DNA of 42,098 nucleotides. Origin: an uncultured Paraprevotella sp. GTDB taxonomy: Bacteria > Bacteroidota > Bacteroidia > Bacteroidales > Bacteroidaceae. Below, piece by piece: positions 17,121 through 25,336 of this stretch. A program made the position numbers and the translations under genes. The notes below the pieces were generated by a model. The model worked only from the letters and a program-made list of their open reading frames with translations. It was not told where the DNA came from and did no database searches. How positions within the stretch are numbered: position 1 is the first letter of the stretch; every line of letters starts with the position of its first letter. The stretch spans positions 1-42,098 of the forward strand of contig CALUFQ010000027.1 in the NCBI GenBank assembly GCA_944319925.1, read 5' to 3'.

Positions 17121-20100
17121 ATGAAGAAAAGATTTTGGATTAAAAGTTTGTTGTGTTTGTGTTTGGCCATGCCGTTGCAGGCCCAGAAGCGGGTGTTCGT
17201 CCACCCCGGCATCACTTACACGCAGGCCGACCTGGACCGCATGAAGGCCATGGTCGAGGCGCGTCAGGAACCGTTCTACACGACTTATCTGGCCTTGTTG
17301 AAGGAGGGCTACTCCCAACCGGGCAACGGCAACTATGAAGACATTGTGCAAATCAAGGAAGGGAAGTTCAACGGGACGATAGGCGCGGACGGCCGGCGGG
17401 CGCACGACATGGCTTTGCTGTACCACATCACGGGCAACCGCGCTTATGCCGATGACGCGGTGAAACGGCTGAACCGTTACAACCGCCTGACGAACGCCAG
17501 CAGCCGGGGAACGGCCCCGCTCGACAATGGCAAGATTTACATGTTGGTTGAGGCGGCGGAACTGTTGCGCGACTACGACGGTTGGAAGCCGGAAGACCAG
17601 GCGGCGTTCAAGAAGATGCTGGTCTATCCGTTTTACAGCACCGTGCGGTCGGCGGAGTCTTACAAATCCTCGGACGATGACCAAAACAACGTGTCTTTCT
17701 ATTGGAACATTTACAATTTCGACCCGGGACGGTTTGGCAACCAAGGGCTTTTTGCCGCCCGCGGACTGATGGCCATGGGCATTTACCTGGACAATGACAC
17801 GATGTATGACCGGGGCTATCGTTACCTGACGGGGCTGCCCGCCCGTGCGGACGACTTGCCTTGCCAGCCCGGGCCGCCGGTGCAGGGCGATTTGATTAAG
17901 GAAGATAAGTTCAAACGTGATTATAGCGTGTCGTGGCCTTCGGAAGGAGAAGAATACCATTCGGACGAAGCACTTCAGTATTACATTTACCGCAACGGGC
18001 AGTGTCAGGAGTCGTGCCGCGACCAAGGACATACGATGGGCGGCATCGGGAATTATACGGCCATCGCCGAGATGGCCTGGAACCAAGGCGACACCTTGTA
18101 TGGCTTTTTGGATAACCGCATCTTGGAGGGCATAGAGTTTAACATCCGTTACAACCTGTCGGCCCTGGAGTCTTTTCCCGACCAGCCGGAACCTTGGGAA
18201 CCGAGCGGCTATACGGCCAATGAGGCCGAATGCTCGTTTGAGAATGGCAAGTTTTATCAGGCCATGAGCCGTTCCAAACGCTGGGAAGCCAAGAGCATGG
18301 CTTCGGGCGACCGGGGCAACGTGTTCGGCACGGGCGGCTGGAAAACCCAGGCGTTGGAGCACTACCGGGTGCGGGCCGGGTTGCCGGCGGCTGACATGCG
18401 GTGGTTGCAGCGGGCGTATGACAAGATGATGCGGGATTATGGTTTGGAAAATTGGGGCGTGGCACCGAACTGGTACTATGAATGGGCCGGTTGGGGAACG
18501 CTGACCAAGAAGCGCACGGACTGGATGGCCGGAGATGCCGGGACATGGCGAGGCGGGAAACGCGTGTCGGGGATTCCCGAAGTGCCTTGCGAGGTGAAGG
18601 CCGCCGACTATGATTACTATGCCGGAAACGGGGAGATGCACACTTATCACAACGTGGGGACGGTGCGCAGCACGGTTTACCGTACGGACGGCACGGTGGA
18701 ACTTGGGCTGGACGGCGGCGAGGCGTATGTCACGGGAATGGAAGCGGGCGAGTGGATGAGTTACACGTTGGTGTTTCCCGCGCCCGATGGCAACATGTCC
18801 GAGGGGTTGGAAATGAGATACAACGTGTATGCCACTTACCGGGCATCCGTTGACGGGGCGAAACTGTTTGTCTCGGTTGATGGCGGCGAACGTTGCGGGA
18901 AAGAACTCGCACGTGCGGGGGAATGGACGGAACGCCTGTTGGGAACGGTGACGGTGAAGTGCGGGGCGGCTGTGTTGAGGCTTTACGTGCAAGGCCGGAG
19001 CGGTGTCGCGGAATTGAAGAATCTGCGCGTCGCGCCTTTGGAGACGGTGGAATTGCAGCCCGTTGACTTGCGGGAAAGGGTGGTTTCGGTGAACGTCTAT
19101 GACGCGAACGGGAACGACAAGACGAACGAATCGGAGGCCGCCGTTGAGGCGGCCTCCGATGGGCTTAAGGACACGCCCGTAAACTTGAAAAACCAATATT
19201 TCATGGTGTATGATTTCGGAGAAGGCGGGTTGGAGATGAACCGGGTCGTATTCTACAACGACGGCATCACGCAGGACACGCGCGAGCAGGCCAAGGTGTT
19301 GGGTGATACGGACAGCGGCCCGTATGCAGGTGGCTGGAATCAAAGTCAAGCCTCGGACATCATGCGCACGAATGGTAACGTGTATGGCGCGATTCCCGTG
19401 TTGGAGAATACTTGGGTCACAGGGGACGGGACGGAAGGCTGTTATGCCGTGGGGCCGGTGGGCAAATACCGTTATCTGGGCGTTTACAATTGGTCGGCAT
19501 ATTGCCGTATTTCCGAGTTGGAGGTCTGGTCAAATGTGCGGGAGGCTTTGGAAGACGAGGACAAGGAACCGTCGGCTGAATGGGACGGTGTTCCCGCTTG
19601 GGAACTGAGTGCGTCGGAATGGTATGCGGGTGTGGCAGAGGTCGGGAAACCCGTCGTGTCGCCTGGATTCACATTGAAGAACACGGGCGATGCAGATTTG
19701 CATGTGCTAGGTGTCACGTCGCTTGCTTTGCCTTGGCGCACTACTTTTGGCTTGGATGAAGGTGCGGTGCTTGCTCCTGGTGGGGAGCATGCCTTTACGT
19801 TTACTTTTTCGCCAGCGGCAACCGGGGTGTATGGGCAGGACTTTGCCGTGCGGACGAATGCCGGTACTGCCCTTGTGCATTTGGACGGTGATGGTGTGTT
19901 GCCGACTTTTGTAAGTTCCCGGATGGAGACAGGGGTTGAAACGCAAGTGTGTGTGAATCGTCAAAACGGAGAAATTGACATGTCTGTTTCGGCGGATGCA
20001 GTCTGTGAGGTCGTGGGTTCCGACGGTCGGTTGTGGAATAAGCTCAGGTTGAAGCCCGGAGAAACGGCAACCGTGAGATTGCCGCAGGGGTTTTATGTGT

Positions 20101-20150
20101 TGTGTATAACTTCCGGAAGGATATGCCGGTCGTATAAAGTGGTGCTCTGA
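17121..20150 (+). CDS. Secreted alginate-lyase-family protein with binding and sorting modules
   Basis: This is probably a polysaccharide lyase of the alginate lyase superfamily (PF05426-like, alpha-helical toroid), acting on a uronic acid polymer outside the cell. ATG 17121 is preferred over 17091 because it gives a proper signal peptide (MKKRFWIKSLLCLCLAMPLQAQ); length is then 1009 residues. Visible features: HPGITYTQADLDRMK at the mature N-terminus; NNVSFYWNIYNFDPGRFGNQ (about 188-207); and ESCRDQGHTMGGIGNY (about 296-311), a motif shared with the 1806-residue protein downstream. A CBM6-like beta-sandwich follows (about 490-645, EVKAADYDYY ... GVAELKNLRV). Next come a discoidin-like domain (about 655-830), a choice-of-anchor-type Ig-like domain (about 845-945) and a C-terminal sorting-like tail (VVGSDGRLWNK ... 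LPQGFYVL). Substrate is unknown. Confidence 0.82.
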   Translation: MKKRFWIKSLLCLCLAMPLQAQKRVFVHPGITYTQADLDRMKAMVEARQEPFYTTYLALLKEGYSQPGNGNYEDIVQIKEGKFNGTIGADGRRAHDMALLYHITGNRAYADDAVKRLNRYNRLTNASSRGTAPLDNGKIYMLVEAAELLRDYDGWKPEDQAAFKKMLVYPFYSTVRSAESYKSSDDDQNNVSFYWNIYNFDPGRFGNQGLFAARGLMAMGIYLDNDTMYDRGYRYLTGLPARADDLPCQPGPPVQGDLIKEDKFKRDYSVSWPSEGEEYHSDEALQYYIYRNGQCQESCRDQGHTMGGIGNYTAIAEMAWNQGDTLYGFLDNRILEGIEFNIRYNLSALESFPDQPEPWEPSGYTANEAECSFENGKFYQAMSRSKRWEAKSMASGDRGNVFGTGGWKTQALEHYRVRAGLPAADMRWLQRAYDKMMRDYGLENWGVAPNWYYEWAGWGTLTKKRTDWMAGDAGTWRGGKRVSGIPEVPCEVKAADYDYYAGNGEMHTYHNVGTVRSTVYRTDGTVELGLDGGEAYVTGMEAGEWMSYTLVFPAPDGNMSEGLEMRYNVYATYRASVDGAKLFVSVDGGERCGKELARAGEWTERLLGTVTVKCGAAVLRLYVQGRSGVAELKNLRVAPLETVELQPVDLRERVVSVNVYDANGNDKTNESEAAVEAASDGLKDTPVNLKNQYFMVYDFGEGGLEMNRVVFYNDGITQDTREQAKVLGDTDSGPYAGGWNQSQASDIMRTNGNVYGAIPVLENTWVTGDGTEGCYAVGPVGKYRYLGVYNWSAYCRISELEVWSNVREALEDEDKEPSAEWDGVPAWELSASEWYAGVAEVGKPVVSPGFTLKNTGDADLHVLGVTSLALPWRTTFGLDEGAVLAPGGEHAFTFTFSPAATGVYGQDFAVRTNAGTALVHLDGDGVLPTFVSSRMETGVETQVCVNRQNGEIDMSVSADAVCEVVGSDGRLWNKLRLKPGETATVRLPQGFYVLCITSGRICRSYKVVL

Positions 20151-20240
20151 AATGTTTATGTGCCGGCTTATGGTGGAAAATAGGAAATGTTCCTGCCTCG
20201 CAGGGGGCGGCCCCCTCCGCAAGGGCTTACACGTGTCAGG

Positions 20241-20442
20241 GATAGGAGGAGGGTGTATCAAACCCTGCGAGAAGGAACTGCTCCGCCTTGTAGGGGAGCT
20301 GGCCCAACGGGCCTGAGGGGTTTCACCCCCCCCCACGGACACACACATAAAGTATGTCTTTGTGGACGTGAGACCCCTCCGTCGCTTCGCGCCACCTCCC
20401 CTACAAGGCGGAGGAGTTTATTTTGATACACCCTCCCCCTAT
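20241..20442. repeat. Long palindromic repeat family A, copy 2
   Basis: This is the same element as 12891-13070, with GGATAGGAGGAGGGTGTATC at the left and its near mirror (GATACACCCTCCCCCTAT) at the right. It shows that the repeat may extend to the TAGGAGG sequences on both sides, giving about 200 bp. The centre contains a run of eight C before ACACACATAAAG. It lies 90 bp after the lyase-family gene. Confidence 0.85.
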
Positions 20443-21039
20443 ATTGACAGAATGACACATTCGGGTGCGCGTTGACAATTTGCTCATTTTCGCCTTCTGA
20501 GATTCGCGTATTCGGCCGCCGGGCCGGGACGGCACGGAAAAAACGCAGCCACACGCGACTTGCGGAAATCAAAATGTCGCGGAATCCCCTCCAAACCTGT
20601 CCTTTTGACGGAATACGGGACACTCCCGGCGCAGAAGTCCGACCGGTGGGAAAGCTCATCGGAGGATTTTGCCGACAAAATGACACGGGAAACGTGTACG
20701 GGAAAAAGTTCCAAAGGGAAAGAAAAACGGCCCCGGAGCCGCCGCGAAAACGTTTCTGTACCGGGATTTTTCCATACGAGCCCCGAAATAAAAATTCCGA
20801 GCCCCGAAAAAGAAATTCCGGGGCTCGGAATTTCGCGTTCCGGCCCCGAATTTTCTCGTCAGACTGCCAAAAAAGTAAAAGACACTGACAAAACCTTGCA
20901 CAAAAACCCCGTTTTGTGCAAAAAAATCGCGCGAAAATCCGCTATTTGGGCCGGATTGCGCAAAAGTCGCGTCACGAAAATCAGCCAAAACGGAATAATT
21001 TGTCTGTTTTTACAGGTATTTTATGACATTTTGATTTTA
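20443..21039. other. Gene-free stretch with tandem and inverted CCCCGAA-type repeats
   Basis: I see no credible gene in these 600 bases; open frames have low-complexity, arginine-rich translations and no start context. A 21-bp near-tandem repeat starts at about 20777 and again at about 20798 (CGAGCCCCGAAA followed by an A/T run ending in ATTC). The second unit forms a perfect 15-bp stem: AAATTCCGAGCCCCG (20792-20806) with CGGGGCTCGGAATTT (20819-20833). Confidence 0.5.
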
Positions 21040-21040
21040 T

Positions 21041-21131
21041 AGGAGGTGCGGCATTCTTGCCGCACAATCGCAAGATAGGTCACTAACATACGAATAGTGC
21101 GGGTGTGTGCAGCAAGAATGCTGCACCCCCT
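21041..21131. repeat. Short palindromic repeat family B, full copy
   Basis: The ends are long imperfect inverted repeats: AGGAGGTGCGGCATTCTTGC at the left and GCAAGAATGCTGCACCCCCT at the right, about 21 of 25 paired positions. The whole 91-bp unit can fold as one hairpin. It begins and ends within TAGG...CCTA. The partial copy is at 12823-12888. Confidence 0.7.
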
Positions 21132-21351
21132 ACCCGCTGATTACGCTGCGGCGGATTTGAAATCCGGCGCAATGAGGGGGGCGGATTTCCGAATCCGCAA
21201 GCCCGAAAGGGCTTTCCGAAAACAAAAACGAGAGGGCCTGTTTAAATAGGTATATTTTTTCGGATTATAAATCCTGATATTCAATTGCGTGGGATTACAA
21301 ATCCCACGCGGCAGGTTCATACCGCGCACAGTATGATGTTCCTGCAAGAAA
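21132..21351. other. Intergenic palindrome cluster before the floA terminator
   Basis: No gene is seen. Several short palindromes of one style occur: CGGATTTGAAATCCG (21159-21173), GCGGATTTCCGAATCCGC near 21180, GGATTATAAATCC near 21261 and GTGGGATTACAAATCCCAC near 21290. Such GGATTNNNAATCC units are common non-coding repeats in Bacteroidetes intergenic DNA. Confidence 0.45.
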
Positions 21352-21352
21352 A

Positions 21353-21395
21353 AATCCGCGCCGCAGGAAGTCAGATTCCGGATGCGGCGCGGATT
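21353..21395 (-). terminator. Rho-independent terminator of the frr-rsgA-nfeD-floA operon
   Basis: On the minus strand AATCCGCGCCGCA and TGCGGCGCGGATT form a perfect 13-bp stem with a 17-nt loop, followed by TTTTTC. It begins 8 nt after the floA stop codon. Confidence 0.85.
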
Positions 21396-21403
21396 CGGGT
21401 GTG

Positions 21404-22402
21404 TTATTTCAAGGTGTCTTTGATGTCGTTTTTCGTCAGGTTGCCGATATTCTCGCGCATGGCGGTGTCGCCTTTCAAGTTTTCCAGGCGATAGTAGTCC
21501 ATGAAGCCCATGTGGCCTTCGCGCAGGGCTTGGGCGAGGGCTTTGGGCACTTCGGCCTCGGCCTGTATCACTTCGGCGCGGGCTTCCTGCGCCTTGGCTT
21601 TCATTTCCTGTTCGGCTGCGATGGCCATGGCACGTCGTTCCTCGGCTTTGGCCTGCGCGATGTTTTTGTCGGCATTGGCCTGGTCCATCTGCAGGGTGGC
21701 ACCGATGTTCTTGCCCACGTCGATGTCGGCGATGTCGATGGACAGGATTTCAAAGGCCGTCCCGGCATCCAGTCCTTTCCGCAATACCAGTTTGGAGATG
21801 GAGTCCGGGTTTTCCAGCACTTGTTCGTGGCTTTCGGCCGAACCGATGGACGACACGATGCCTTCGCCCACGCGGGCCAGGATGGTGTCTTCGCCCGCAC
21901 CGCCCACGAGTTGCTGGATGTTGGCCCGCACGGTGACACGTGCTTTGGTAATCAGCTGGATACCGTTTTTGGCCACGGCGGCCACGGGGGGCGTGTCAAT
22001 GACTTTGGGGTTGACGGAGGTCTGCACGGCTTCGAACACGTCACGTCCGGCCAAATCGATGGCGGTGGCTTTCTCGAAGGAAAGGTCAATGTCGGCTTTC
22101 GAAGCGGAAACGAGGGCATGCACCACGCGCTGCACGTGGCCGCCCGTCATGTAGTGGGCTTCGAGGTTGTCGCGTGAAATGGTTTTCAGTCCGGCCTTGT
22201 GCGCTTCGATGAGGCTCGGCACGATGACGCTGGGCGGCACGTTGCGGATGCGCATCAGGAAAAGCTGGATGAGCGAGATGTGTACGCCCGACACTTTGGC
22301 GGAGAGCCACAGGAAAAAGGGCACGAAATGGAAGAATATCGCCAAGCAAATGATGACGACAACGGCGATGAACGCCGGGAAAATGATGGGATCAGTCCAC
22401 AT
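21404..22402 (-). CDS. floA: Flotillin-like protein FloA (UPF0365)
   Basis: FloA scaffolds membrane microdomains and affects membrane fluidity and protein complex assembly. The 332-residue length is usual. An N-terminal hydrophobic hairpin (about residues 8-35, [26 protein letters not shown]) anchors it. A prohibitin-like SPFH segment follows (about 60-200, containing [20 protein letters not shown]). Then comes an Ala/Glu-rich coiled coil with the repeated EA pattern (about 235-290: [20 protein letters not shown]) that drives oligomer formation. It lies 30 nt downstream of the nfeD-like gene; NfeD proteins are known partners of flotillins, and this pairing supports both calls. Confidence 0.95.
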   Translation of the reverse strand: MWTDPIIFPAFIAVVVIICLAIFFHFVPFFLWLSAKVSGVHISLIQLFLMRIRNVPPSVIVPSLIEAHKAGLKTISRDNLEAHYMTGGHVQRVVHALVSASKADIDLSFEKATAIDLAGRDVFEAVQTSVNPKVIDTPPVAAVAKNGIQLITKARVTVRANIQQLVGGAGEDTILARVGEGIVSSIGSAESHEQVLENPDSISKLVLRKGLDAGTAFEILSIDIADIDVGKNIGATLQMDQANADKNIAQAKAEERRAMAIAAEQEMKAKAQEARAEVIQAEAEVPKALAQALREGHMGFMDYYRLENLKGDTAMRENIGNLTKNDIKDTLK

Positions 22403-22432
22403 AAAGTTAAAAATTTAGGGTGAATAATAAGG

Positions 22433-22897
22433 TTATTTCTTTTTGACGGTGACTTGTGCTTCGTCCACGCGGACGACGACAACGGGGGTGCCTTCGTCCA
22501 GAAAGCCTGAAGCTGATTTCACTTCCACTGTCTTTCCTCCTATTTCGGCATTGCCGATGAGGGCGAGGCGGGTGACGGCCACACCTTCGTCGCCCGGTTT
22601 GACGGAGCGTTGTTCGGGCGTGGCGGCAGTGGAGTCGATGCTTTTGTGGAGCGAATATTTCTCTAATGTCTTGGAGCGTAGCATCCAATAGCCTATCAGG
22701 CAGCAGATGATGAGCGAGGCGGCCAGCACCCACACGCCGACGGTGAGGCCGAAGCGGTCAAAAACGATGTAGTTTGCGGCCACGAGGCAGCAGCCTGCGG
22801 CGATGCCCGCGATGGTGGTGCCGGGCAGGATGAAAAGTTCCACGGCCAGCAGGAGGGCGCAGAAGAGGAACAAGAGGGTGATGAGCAGAATGTCCAT
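22433..22897 (-). CDS. NfeD-like membrane protein
   Basis: The 154-residue protein is a short NfeD (NfeD1b-type without the ClpP-like protease domain). Three or four hydrophobic helices fill residues about 1-80 (LLITLLFLFCALLLAVELFILPG; IAAGCCLVAANYIVF; GVWVLAASLIICCLIGYWML). A soluble OB-fold domain (about 95-150, containing GDEGVAVTRLALIGNAEIGG and GTPVVVVRVDEAQVTVKKK) closes the protein. Residues VELFILPGTTIAGIAG-like match the conserved NfeD start. It sits between rsgA (22-nt gap) and floA (30-nt gap) in a - strand operon and probably works with FloA. Confidence 0.9.
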   Translation of the reverse strand: MDILLITLLFLFCALLLAVELFILPGTTIAGIAAGCCLVAANYIVFDRFGLTVGVWVLAASLIICCLIGYWMLRSKTLEKYSLHKSIDSTAATPEQRSVKPGDEGVAVTRLALIGNAEIGGKTVEVKSASGFLDEGTPVVVVRVDEAQVTVKKK

Positions 22898-22919
22898 GTG
22901 GGTTTGGGTTTGGTGGTTG

Positions 22920-23852
22920 TCAGTAGGCTTGTCTGTATTTGGTTTCGTCCGGGTCGTCCAGCATGTTCAGGTAGGAGGCGTAGCGGCTTTCGCTGATGCG
23001 GTGTTCCTCCACGGCGCGGCGCACGGCGCATCCCGGTTCGTGGGTGTGGGTGCAGTTGCCGTACTTGCAACCGGCCGATTCGCGGAATATCTCGCGGAAA
23101 TAGTGGGCCACTTCTTCTTTTTCGAAGTCGAACGTGCCAAAACCTTTGATGCCCGGCGTGTCGATGACGCTTCCTCCTCCGGGCAGGTCAAACATCTCGC
23201 TGAAGGTGGTGGTGTGCATGCCCGTGTCGTGGGCGGAGGAGATTTCCGCCGTCTTGGCATTCAGCCCGGGAATCAGGGCGTTGAGCAACGTGGACTTGCC
23301 CACGCCGGAATTGCCGGAGAGCAGGGTGGTCTTGCCGCGCAGCATGTCGCGGAGCGCGTCCATTCCCGTGCCTTGCAGGGCGGAACAGGCGTGGCAGGCG
23401 TAGCCGATGGTATCGTAGAGGGTCATGACGGCTTCCATGTAGCGTCGTTCATCTTCCGTGTAGCAGTCGGTCTTGTTGAACACGAGCACCACGGGGATGC
23501 GGTAAGCTTCGGCCGAAGCCAGGAAGCGGTCGATGAAGATGGTGGAAGTCTCGGGGTGGGCCACGGTGGCCAACAAAAAAACCTGGTCCACGTTGGCCGC
23601 GATGATGTGGCTTTGCTTGGACAGGTTGGAGGCCTTGCGGATGACGTAGTTCCGCCGGTCTTCGATTTCGGTGATGAAAGCCGTCCCTTCCGGGTTGACG
23701 GCGATTTGCACATAGTCGCCCACGGCCACGGGGTTGGTGCTCCGGATGCCTTTCAGGCGGAAGTTCCCTTTGATTTTGGAGTTGACAAGCCGGCCGTCGT
23801 CCGTGCGGACGACGTACCAGCTGCCTGTATTGCGGATGACCAGTCCTCGCAT
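22920..23852 (-). CDS. rsgA: Small ribosomal subunit biogenesis GTPase RsgA
   Basis: RsgA is a circularly permuted GTPase that checks late maturation of the 30S subunit. In the 310-residue protein the motif order is permuted as expected: an N-terminal OB-fold (about 1-75), NKTD (in [12 protein letters not shown], about 140), then Walker [10 protein letters not shown] (about 180) and DTPGIKGF (about 228). The C-terminal zinc-binding module shows [14 protein letters not shown] (about 262-275). The start ATG overlaps the frr stop codon (TGATG, one shared A), so translation of the two genes is coupled; both act in the ribosome cycle. Confidence 0.96.
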   Translation of the reverse strand: MRGLVIRNTGSWYVVRTDDGRLVNSKIKGNFRLKGIRSTNPVAVGDYVQIAVNPEGTAFITEIEDRRNYVIRKASNLSKQSHIIAANVDQVFLLATVAHPETSTIFIDRFLASAEAYRIPVVLVFNKTDCYTEDERRYMEAVMTLYDTIGYACHACSALQGTGMDALRDMLRGKTTLLSGNSGVGKSTLLNALIPGLNAKTAEISSAHDTGMHTTTFSEMFDLPGGGSVIDTPGIKGFGTFDFEKEEVAHYFREIFRESAGCKYGNCTHTHEPGCAVRRAVEEHRISESRYASYLNMLDDPDETKYRQAY

Positions 23853-24412
23853 CAGACGGTCATGATTTCTTTGTCTTTGGCTTCACACAATTCATCGATT
23901 TGTGTGATGTATTTGTCATGCACCTTTTGCAGTTTGGCCTCGGAGTTCTTTTGTTCGTCTTCGGCCATGCCGTCCTTCACGGCTTTTTTCAGTGCGTCAA
24001 TGGCGTCGCGGCGGGCGTTGCGCACACTCACCTTGGCGGTTTCGCATTCCGACTTGCACTGCTTGGCCAGCTGTTTGCGGCGTTCTTCCGTCAAGGGTGG
24101 TATGCCGAGCCGGATGATTTCGCCGTTGTTTTCCGGTGTGATGCCGAGCTCGGAGTCGATGATGGCCTTTTCAATGGGGCGGAACATGTTTTTGTCCCAA
24201 GGTTTGATGGCGATGCTGCGCGCATCGGGGGTGTTGACGGCGGCCACGTTGTTGATGGGCACCATCGTGCCATAGGAGTCCACGCGTATGCCGTCGAGCA
24301 GGCGGATGTCGGCCTTGCCGGCGCGGATGTGTGCCAGCGCGTCGTCGAGATACATCACTGCCATGTCCATTTTCTCTTGTGCTTCGTCGAGAATTGTCTT
24401 AGAGTCTGCCAT
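23852..24412 (-). CDS. frr: Ribosome recycling factor
   Basis: RRF releases the post-termination ribosome with EF-G. The 186-residue product from [19 protein letters not shown] has the normal length; the frame stays open upstream to 24454 but that part overlaps the promoter and adds a non-family segment. Landmarks: [15 protein letters not shown] (about 28-42; the usual family motif reads RTGRA/RAGKA here), [18 protein letters not shown], and the C-terminal [14 protein letters not shown] helix. It is the first gene of the frr-rsgA-nfeD-floA operon, with a promoter about 40 nt upstream. Confidence 0.95.
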   Translation of the reverse strand: MADSKTILDEAQEKMDMAVMYLDDALAHIRAGKADIRLLDGIRVDSYGTMVPINNVAAVNTPDARSIAIKPWDKNMFRPIEKAIIDSELGITPENNGEIIRLGIPPLTEERRKQLAKQCKSECETAKVSVRNARRDAIDALKKAVKDGMAEDEQKNSEAKLQKVHDKYITQIDELCEAKDKEIMTV

Positions 24413-24451
24413 ATTCAGTCTGTGATTTGTTCGTTTATATGCTTTGTGAAA

Positions 24452-24483
24452 CAAAAGTAATCGTTTTTTTATTCACTTGCAAG
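24452..24483 (-). promoter_or_regulatory. Promoter of the frr operon
   Basis: On the minus strand CTTG (24480-24483) is followed after 20 nt by TACTTTTG (24452-24459), an exact -7 match with a 3-of-4 -33 match. The leader to the frr ATG is about 40 nt. Confidence 0.6.
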
Positions 24484-24553
24484 AGGAAAGGCGGGCTTTC
24501 TTGCCGTGAGGACAGACTTTCCCGCGATTTTCCGGATGTGGTTATGATGCTGC

Positions 24554-24732
24554 GGGTGTATCAAACCCTGCGAGAAGGAACTGCTCCGCCTTGTAGGGGA
24601 GCTGGCCCAACGGGCCTGAGGGGTTTTACACCCACGGACACACACATAAAGTATGTCTTTGTGTACGTGAGACCCCTCCGTCGCTCCGCGCCACCTCCCC
24701 TACAAGGCGGAGGAGTTTATTTTGCTACACCC
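24554..24732. repeat. Long palindromic repeat family A, copy 3, overlapping a gene end
   Basis: This is the same element as 12891-13070 and 20241-20442. Its right arm (about 24700-24732) is read by the minus-strand carbonic-anhydrase-like gene, giving its last residues and stop codon. The rest separates that gene from the frr promoter and may end transcription as a large hairpin. Confidence 0.85.
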
Positions 24733-25311
24733 GCCCTCGGCTTCCTCGTATTCTTCCGAAGTGGTGCAGTAGCGCGTGTTCTCCGGGTTGGCGTCCGAGC
24801 GGCGGTACCAGTCCGAGTAGCCGATGTAGTGTTGTGCGTAGCCCACATTGAGTTCCTGTGCCTGTTCGGGATCCACCTTTTTGATGAATTTGGCCGGGAC
24901 ACCGCCCCACAGTTCGCCGTCGCCCACGACGGTGCGCGAGAGCACCAGCGCGCCGGCGGCCACGATGGCCCCGCGCCCGATGACGGCGTGGTCGAGCACG
25001 GTGGCGCCCATGCCGATGAGCGCGCCGCTCTTCACTTCGCAGCCGTGGAGGGTCACGTTGTGTCCCACGGTCACGTCGTCGCCGATGATGATGGGGGCTT
25101 TGCCGAGGAGCGTGTGCAGGCAGGAGCCGTCCTGGATGTTCACGCGGTTGCCGATTCTGATGAAATGCACGTCGCCGCGCAGGACGGCGTTGAACCACAC
25201 CGTGCAGTCGTCGCCAAGGGTGACGTCGCCGATGATGGCCGCCCCTTCGGAGAAGTAGCAGTGCTTGCCGAACTTCGGGGCGAGGTCGTTGAGTTTTTTG
25301 ATGAGTGCCAT
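24700..25311 (-). CDS. Gamma-carbonic-anhydrase-like hexapeptide-repeat protein, 3' end replaced by a repeat
   Basis: The 203-residue protein belongs to the left-handed beta-helix gamma carbonic anhydrase/PaaY/YrdA group. Hexapeptide turns run from about 20 to 150 (AIIGDVTLGDDCTVWFNAVLRGD; IIIGDDVTVGHNVTLHGCEV; ALIGMGATVLDHAVIGRGAIVAAGAL). Candidate metal-binding histidines occur in the family positions: H66 in CLHTLLG, and H84 and H89 in VGHNVTLHG. Actual carbonic anhydrase activity is uncertain, as many family members are inactive or have other substrates. The last residues GGCSKINSSAL are encoded by the palindromic repeat at 24554-24732, which also gives the TAG stop. The gene follows pepP by 25 nt in the same operon. 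Confidence 0.9.
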   Translation of the reverse strand: MALIKKLNDLAPKFGKHCYFSEGAAIIGDVTLGDDCTVWFNAVLRGDVHFIRIGNRVNIQDGSCLHTLLGKAPIIIGDDVTVGHNVTLHGCEVKSGALIGMGATVLDHAVIGRGAIVAAGALVLSRTVVGDGELWGGVPAKFIKKVDPEQAQELNVGYAQHYIGYSDWYRRSDANPENTRYCTTSEEYEEAEGGCSKINSSAL

Positions 25312-25336
25312 GTTTGTATTGTGTTTTTTGAATGAA

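Noticed and set aside
16983-19349. 788-residue minus-strand open frame opposite the lyase-family gene
   Set aside because: Same reasoning: antisense shadow, Val/Arg/His-rich, no start context or domain.
20472-20888. 138-residue open frame in the gene-free region
   Set aside because: Highly basic, built from tandem repeat sequence (EPRNKNSEPRKRNS), no promoter or family resemblance.
12891-24732. Family A repeats as a CRISPR array
   Set aside because: Copies are kilobases apart, about 180 bp long and internally palindromic; there are no spacers or cas genes.
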